The notes below the pieces were generated by a model, which saw only the letters and a program-made list of their open reading frames with translations, was not told where the DNA came from and did not search any database. A DNA stretch of 64,000 nucleotides from Lepidonotus clava (lineage: Eukaryota; Annelida; Polychaeta; Phyllodocida; Polynoidae): positions 131,501 through 195,500 of the forward strand of contig OW387149.1 in the NCBI GenBank assembly GCA_936440205.1. The letters run 5' to 3'. Below are positions 58,143 through 64,000 of this stretch, piece by piece. The position numbers and the translations under genes were made by a program. Numbering within the stretch: the first letter of the stretch is position 1; each line of letters starts with the position of its first letter.

Positions 58143-61100
58143 ATGATTAACCTGCACAGAAAGCTCATACAGAAGAAACAAACTAAAGACAATGGTGCTG
58201 ACAACCGCGTCTCCATCCGCGACAAGCTCCTCGTCAAAGGTAGGCCGCAGGCAAAGGCAGCTGGACATACGTAGGCTGCAGAGTTTTTAAATTTCCCAGA
58301 TTTTGATTGGTGGATGCACATGGTATAACGATATAACCATGAAATTTCAAGTTATAAATACAGTACAGTGTTCGAAATTAAGGATTTATCTAATGCACAC
58401 GCCGGGTGCATAAGGGTGTAAAATCATGCACCCGGCATATTTCTGGTGCACTAACTACTATATAATGGCATTTATGCTCTTGAAAAATCATGCACCTGCC
58501 GGGTGCATGCCTCCTCAAAAGTATGCACCCAGCGGCCAATTATGCACACCGGGTGCATGGTGCGCCCTTAATTTCGAACACTGTTGTACAGTGTTCGAAA
58601 TTAAGGATTTATCTAATGCACACGCCGGGTGCATAAGGGTGTAAAATCATGCACCCGGCATATTTCTGGTGCACACACTACTATATAATGGCATTTATGC
58701 TCTTGAAAAATCATGCACCTGCCGGGTGCATGCCTCCTCAAAAGTATGCACCCAGCGGCCAATTATGCACACCGGGTGCATGGTGCGCCCTTAATTTCGA
58801 ACACTGCAGTATCAGAGGTCGAAAGTGGGCCCTTAAAGCCATAGTATCGTGTGTTGCTAAGTTCAGAAGAAACAAACTAAAGGCAATGGTGCTGACATCC
58901 GTGTCTCCATCCGCGACAAGCTCCTCGTCAAAGGTAGGCCGCAGGCAAAGGCAGCTGGACATACGTAGGCTGCAGAGTTTTTAAATTTCCCAGATTTTGA
59001 TTGGCGGGTGCACATGGTATAACGATATAACCATGACATTTCAAGTTATAAATACAGTATCAGAGGTTGAAAGTGGGCCCTTTAAGCCATAGTATCGTGT
59101 GTTGCTAAGTTCAGGCCCGTAGAAATATTTTCAAAAGTTCCAACTTCCCTTCCAAAATTTAATGCAAAAAACCCTAAAATTGGTTGGAAAATATTGAAAA
59201 GTTCCACTTTTTACTACTTGCCACCCCTTGTAAAGTTCAAATTATTGAAAATATTGGCAAAAGTTCCTCTTGTGGAACCTCGCCACCCCCACCCCCCCCC
59301 CCCCCACCCCCCACAGCAAAACCTGGGTACGGGCCTGAACTTACGGTAATGGCTCAACAACTAATCTTAGTGATGTTGTGGCTAGCGTGGTGTTTTGCAA
59401 CATCAGAAAGTTAACTGGCGTCGTTATTGGTCATGTCACACATTTGGCTCCACGCTCAGGGATTTACAACATATCAAACTATGTCCTCCTCTTGGACAAT
59501 AGTGCGGGTTTGTCCTAAGAAGCTGAAGAGCCCTTACTAAGATCTAGGGGCTTGATGACCTTCATTAAAACCAGTTGAATTCTCTCAAAGTTCCCGTTTG
59601 GGTTAGAACTGTCTCTTCTCTTTAACAAACCTTGGTTAGGGTTAGGGTTTTCTTACATAGGTTGTTGTTGTGTCTAACCTGGCAGTTTGGTCTGTTTGAC
59701 AGAGGTGCAGGAGATGGAGGCGACCCTTCCCCGCACGTGCCAGCTGCACTTCGACAACCCCAACCACCTGCACCGCTTCGTCATCACCATCTGCCCTGAG
59801 GACTGCTACTGGGCGGGCGGGCGCTACCGCTTCCTGGTCGAGGTGCCTGACGACTACAACATCGTGGTACGTACTCTGTCCCCAGACACTTTCCACTCCC
59901 CAGTTACTACAACATCGTGGTACGTACTATGTCCCCAGACACTTTCCACTCCCCAGTTACTACAACATCGTGGTACGTACTCTGTCCCCAGACACTTTGT
60001 ACTCCCCAGTTACTACAACATTGTGGTACGTACTATGTCCCCAGACACTTGTACTCCCCAGTTACTACAACATCGTGGTACGTACTCTGTCCCCAGACAC
60101 TTTCCACTCCCCAGTTACTACAACATCGTGGTACGTACTCTGTCCCCAGACACTTTGTACTCCCCAGTTACTACAACATCGTGGTACGTACTCTGTCCCC
60201 AGACACTTTCCACTCCCCAGTTACTACAACATCGTGGTACGTACTCTGTCCCCAGACACTTTGTACTCCCCAGTTACTACAACATCGTGGTACGTACTCT
60301 GTCCCCAGACACTTTTCACTCCCCAGTTACTACAACATCGTGGTACGTACTCTTTCCCAGACACTTTGTACTCCCCAGTTACTACAACATCGTGGTATGT
60401 ACTCTGTCCCCAGACACTTTGTACTCCCCAGTTACTACAACATCGTGGTACGTACTATGTCCCCAGACACTTGTACTCCCCAGTTACTACAACATCGTGG
60501 TACGTACTATGTCCCCAGACACTTTGTACTCCCCAGTTACTACAACATCGTGGTACGTACTCTGTCCCCAGACACTTTGTACTCCCCAGTTACTACAACA
60601 TCGTGGTACGTACTCTGTCCCCCACTTTCCACTCCCCAGTTACTACAACGTCGTGGTACGTACTATGTCCCCAGACACTTTGTACTCCCTAGTTACTACA
60701 ACATCATGGTACGTACTCTGTCCCCAGACACTTTCCACTCCCCAGTTACTACAACATCGTGGTACGTACTCTGTCCCCAGACACTTTGTACTCCCCAGTT
60801 ACTACAACATCGTGGTACGTACTATGTCCCCAGACACTTGTACTCCCCAGTTACTACAACATCGTGGTACGTACTCTGTCCCCAGACACTTTGTACTCCC
60901 CAGTTACTACAACATCGTGGTACGTACTCTGTCCCCAGACACTTTCCACTCCCCAGTTACTACAACATCGTGGTACATACTCTGTCCCAGACACTTTGTA
61001 CTCCCCAGTTACTACAACATCGTGGTACGTACTCTGTCCCCAGACACTTTGTACTCCCCAGTTACTACAACATCGTGGTACGTACTCTGTCCCCAGACAC

Positions 61101-62984
61101 TTTGTACTCCCCAGTTACTACAACATCGTGGTACGTACTCTGTCCCCAGACACTTTGTACTCCCCAGTTACTACAACATCGTGGTACGTACTCTGTCCCC
61201 AGACACTTTTCACTCCCCAGTTACTACAACATCGTGGTACGTACTCTGTCCCCAGACACTTTGTACTCCCCAGTTACTACAACATCGTGGTATGTACTCT
61301 GTCCCCAGACACTTTGTACTCCCAAGTTACTACAACATCGTGGTACGTACTCTGTCCCCAGCAGTTTGTACTCCCCAGTTACTACAACATCGTGGTACGT
61401 ACTCTGTCCCCAGACACTTTGTACTCCCCAGTTTCTACAACATCGTTGTACGTACTCTGTCCCCAGACACTTTGTACTCCCCAGTTACTACAACATCGTG
61501 GTACGTACTATGTCCCCCACTTTCCACTCCCCAGTTACTACAACATCGTGGTACGTACTCTGTCCCCAGACACTTTCCACTCCCCAGTTACTACAACTTT
61601 GTGGTGCGTACTCTGTCCCCCACTTCCCACTCCCCAGTTACTACAACATCGTGGTACGTACTCTGTCCCCAGACACTTTGTACTCCCCAGTTACTACAAC
61701 ATCATGGTACGTACTCTGTCCCCAGACACTTTGTACTCCCCAGGTACTACAACATCGTGGTACGTACTCTGTCCCCAGACACTTTGTACTCCCCAGTTAC
61801 TACAACATCATGGTACGTACTCTGTCCCCAGACACTTTGTACTCCCCAGTTACTACAACATCGTGGTACGTACTCTGTCCCCAGACACTTTCCACTCCCC
61901 AGTTACTACAACATCGTGGTACGTACTCTGTCCCCAGACACTTTGTACTCCACAGTTACTACAACATTGTGGTGCGTACTCTGTCCCCAGACACTTTCCA
62001 CTCCCCCGTTACTACAACATCGTGGTACGTACTCTGTGCTCGAGATACACCCACAGCATGTCTCTGTCATGGTTATCACATATGCGCCAAAGAAGGTGCT
62101 GAGACTTGTGAAACCTAAAAGTACAGCATCACAGAAAGTAATGTGAAACCTAAAATTACGATATCACAGAAGGTAATGTGAAACCTACATGAAATCACAG
62201 AATGTAATGTGAAACCTTGAAATATGACATCATAGTTCTTAAATAAATTGTGTTTTCGCAAATACCTAAGAAAGATCTAAGATATTATTAACTCTTTACA
62301 AATGCTTTCCTTAAGCCATGAATGTGGATATGAAGTAAGGGAAAGTTTAACACCACCGGTTATTGAATTCATTTCTAATTGCACTCTTTGTAAGACTCTT
62401 AAGTCTATAAACCTGGTATCTATTGGCACGTGAATATATTTGAAAGAAAATAGAGAGGAAAAAATCTTACAAATAGTTAATAACTCTGAAGAAACACTTA
62501 GATGATGGTGGTTGGTTCTGTCCTCAGCCCCCGCGGGTGCGGTGCGAGACCCGCATCTGGCACCCGAACATCAACGAGGACGGCGAGGTCTGCCTGTCGC
62601 TGCTCCGCCAGAACTCACTCGACAGCATGGGGTGGGCACCCACCCGCAAACTCAAGGACATGTGCTGGGGCCTCAACTCGCTCTTCGGGGTAGGTGCCTT
62701 AAGATGCCGTTCTCTGAATGCCGAGATACCCGCACTGCGTTAGGAGATACACATGCTATGACTCTTTTTTAGAACATGTTCTAATGTATGAATTATATCT
62801 TGTCCACCGACATTAAAAAATGTAGATTTTTTTTAAATACTGTCCTTTGAATAAGATTTTGACATCAACTGAGAACATGGTTTCAACCTTGCTAATATAC
62901 GAATTTTCTCTTGTCCTTCAGGATTTATTAAATTTTGACGATCCATTAAACGTCGAAGCCGCCGAGCATTATGAGAGAGACAAG
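58143..62984 (+). CDS. UBE2F: UBE2F, NEDD8-conjugating E2 (3' end beyond window)
   Basis: Coding exons are 58143-58239, 59703-59866, 62528-62689 and 62922-62984. Phases agree and give 162 codons. The N terminus [15 protein letters not shown] ends in [12 protein letters not shown], the UBE2F-type start (human VSVRDKLLVKEV). The UBC fold follows: [46 protein letters not shown] (the HPN motif), [10 protein letters not shown] (catalytic Cys), [19 protein letters not shown] and [20 protein letters not shown]. The last exon (EDFR...KRYAR in human) is not in the window. UBE2F takes NEDD8 from the UBA3 E1 and serves the RBX2-CUL5 branch. The first coding exon opens after an acceptor at 58131, so a 5' untranslated exon lies upstream. 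Oddities are a duplicated copy of the first exon at 58868 and a 2.2 kb array of its own donor in the next intron. Confidence 0.96.
58366..58807. mobile_element. Two adjacent copies of a short CAGTGTTCGAAATTAAGG MITE
   Basis: Copy 1 (58366-58583) and copy 2 (58588-58807) each begin CAGTGTTCGAAATTAAGG and end with its inverse CCTTAATTTCGAACACTG. They are almost identical and are separated only by TTGTA. CAGTA flanks the pair and matches the undisturbed site at about 59052. The ends are hAT-like. They sit inside the duplicated intron segment of UBE2F. Confidence 0.85.
58807..59066 (+). pseudogene. Duplicated UBE2F first coding exon and flanks
   Basis: 58868-58936 repeats the first UBE2F coding exon ([20 protein letters not shown]...) with its GTAGGC donor, and 58937-59060 repeats the following intron. 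TTGCTAAGTTCAG just upstream is a plausible acceptor, and the same sequence recurs at the end of the unit (59102-59114). No start codon is in frame. Joining copy 1 to copy 2 would shift frame and stop at once, so copy 2 can only be skipped or used from another 5' exon. The young divergence suggests a recent tandem duplication. Confidence 0.75.
59113..59337. mobile_element. CAGGCCCGTA MITE, second copy
   Basis: CAGGCCCGTA at the left and TACGGGCCTG at the right bound 225 bp containing AAGTTCCAACTTCCC and a long C run. It lies in a UBE2F intron. The related copy is at 29479-30126. Confidence 0.75.
59867..62032. repeat. 53-bp minisatellite made of the UBE2F exon end and splice donor
   Basis: About 41 units. 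Each carries TACTACAACATCGTGGTACG, which is the last 14 bases of the preceding UBE2F exon plus its GTACGT donor, then TACTCTGTCCCCAGACACTT and a (TG)TACTCCCCAG or CCACTCCCCAG tail. Most units are 53 bp; shorter variants of about 49-51 bp occur. None of the three + frames has a stop, so the exon reads open into the array to 62146. This is a structural artefact, not a protein gene. Confidence 0.97.
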
Positions 62985-63011
62985 GTACGTAAGTTTGCAT
63001 GTAAATATATC

Positions 63012-63717
63012 TTTAAGGATAGACAACTGTTGATAGGGCGCATTTCAGATAAACTCACTTTTCTCTGTAACTACACTAGGTACATTAGCATATTATATAT
63101 CAAATGAATTGTAATATTTTTATCTGCCTGAATATTGTAATTTCACTTTGATGATTTGCCGAGAATAGAAACTGTAAACAGGAAAACATTTTTTTTCACT
63201 TTTATTTTTTTAACATGAATATTTCACTCAATAATAAAATTACAATCTTCAAATTCTACCCAGGTGTCCATAATGTTTACTAAGAGGGAACCATTTCTCA
63301 GAATTCTCATTTAGGCCCTAGCTTTTATTTTATTTTAAAAAACGGGTAACTTTTTACCATTTATTGCAACTTAATTTTCTAGATTTCATAAAACAAAAAC
63401 TAGGACCTAAATATACATTTTGAGACACAGTTCCCTCACAATGGCTATAATCTGCACATATTTAAAATTTCAAGTTTACAGATGAAATATCAGCTGAGAC
63501 ATCCTTGTTCAAAAAAATGTTATAAAAAATGGATTTTTCACTTTAACAGCCCTGTAACACAGGCATCCGTACTCATATATTTATATCATCAGACAGGGGT
63601 TTTAATTATCTCTTTGATGATTTATAAGGGATTTATTGATCTAAGAAGCTCACATCACAGTGAGTATATAACTCCAACCTTGGTAAGACGCCCCTAATCG
63701 ACAGTTGTCTATCCTTA
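63012..63717. mobile_element. MITE with TTAAGGATAGACAACTG termini
   Basis: TTTAAGGATAGACAACTGTT at the left and AACTGT-type inverse ending GTCTATCCTTAA at the right form about 30-bp inverted repeats. It starts 27 bp after the UBE2F donor at 62984. It shares interior sequence with the interrupted copy at 1700-4312. The remaining 63718-64000 shows no gene. Confidence 0.75.
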
Positions 63718-64000
63718 AAATAGACAATAGACAGGGAAGAAAGTCTTCTAGTTTTTCCTTTGTTCCATTTTTCCTCTTTTAATTCCATATATTGCGGAGG
63801 AGATTCATTGTTTCTCCCACAGACTTTATACATACCATAAAGTTTCATATGTTAGCTTCATATTCAAGTGAGTTTATAACTTTTTTCAAGATTGATCATG
63901 GAAGTTAGGAAATATCTATACATTTTCTGTTTGTCAGAATACTGAAATTTGGGCAATTTCACACTTATTTTAATTAATTTTGTTCAAAAGTTTCAAAAGT

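Noticed and set aside
59687-62146. An 819-codon open frame on the + strand
   Set aside because: Only the first part (59703-59866) is a real UBE2F exon; the rest is the 53-bp minisatellite read through all frames.

Overview
This is animal nuclear DNA, rich in repeats and poor in genes. It has spliced host genes with GT-AG introns, many short inverted-repeat DNA elements, LINE, Penelope, Gypsy and tyrosine-recombinase retroelements, and a striking set of minisatellites. I infer a cephalochordate (amphioxus-like) genome. The host proteins are metazoan in type, an I-PpoI-like zinc endonuclease gene is present, and several minisatellites grow out of exon edges, which I recall (unverified) being reported for amphioxus. 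No prokaryotic organisation is seen.

Host genes, all assembled from exon phase and protein homology: (1) a broken I-PpoI-like endonuclease gene, + strand, 13.57-17.92 kb; (2) a COA1-like mitochondrial complex assembly gene, + strand, 30.83-36.76 kb, four exons, apparently complete at 157 aa; (3) VPS25 (ESCRT-II), - strand, 54.48 down to 39.74 kb, six exons, complete at 175 aa, with an 11 kb first intron that houses a whole-looking Gypsy element; (4) UBE2F (NEDD8-conjugating enzyme), + strand, from 58.14 kb, four coding exons seen, last exon beyond the window. COA1 and VPS25 converge; VPS25 and UBE2F diverge.

Layout: 0-5 kb nested DNA elements and a Penelope-like element; 5.0-7.5 kb G-rich satellite; 9.2-11.9 kb long foldback; 12.1-13.5 kb C-rich minisatellite; 13.6-17.9 kb endonuclease gene split by a LINE; 18.4-19.2 kb 40-bp minisatellite; 20.5-26.0 kb first Ngaro-like element carrying two LINE insertions; 26.5-30.7 kb second Ngaro-like element with nested DNA elements, ending about 140 bp before COA1; 30.8-36.8 kb COA1 with two large intronic minisatellites; 37-54.5 kb VPS25; 54.5-58 kb DNA elements; 58-64 kb UBE2F with a duplicated exon and a 2.2 kb array of its own splice donor.

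The three intact genes act in unrelated pathways (respiratory-complex assembly, endosomal sorting, neddylation), so nothing suggests an operon or cluster. The strongest common theme is structural: at least four, probably five, minisatellites copy the edge of a neighbouring coding exon (splice donor, splice acceptor, or stop codon).
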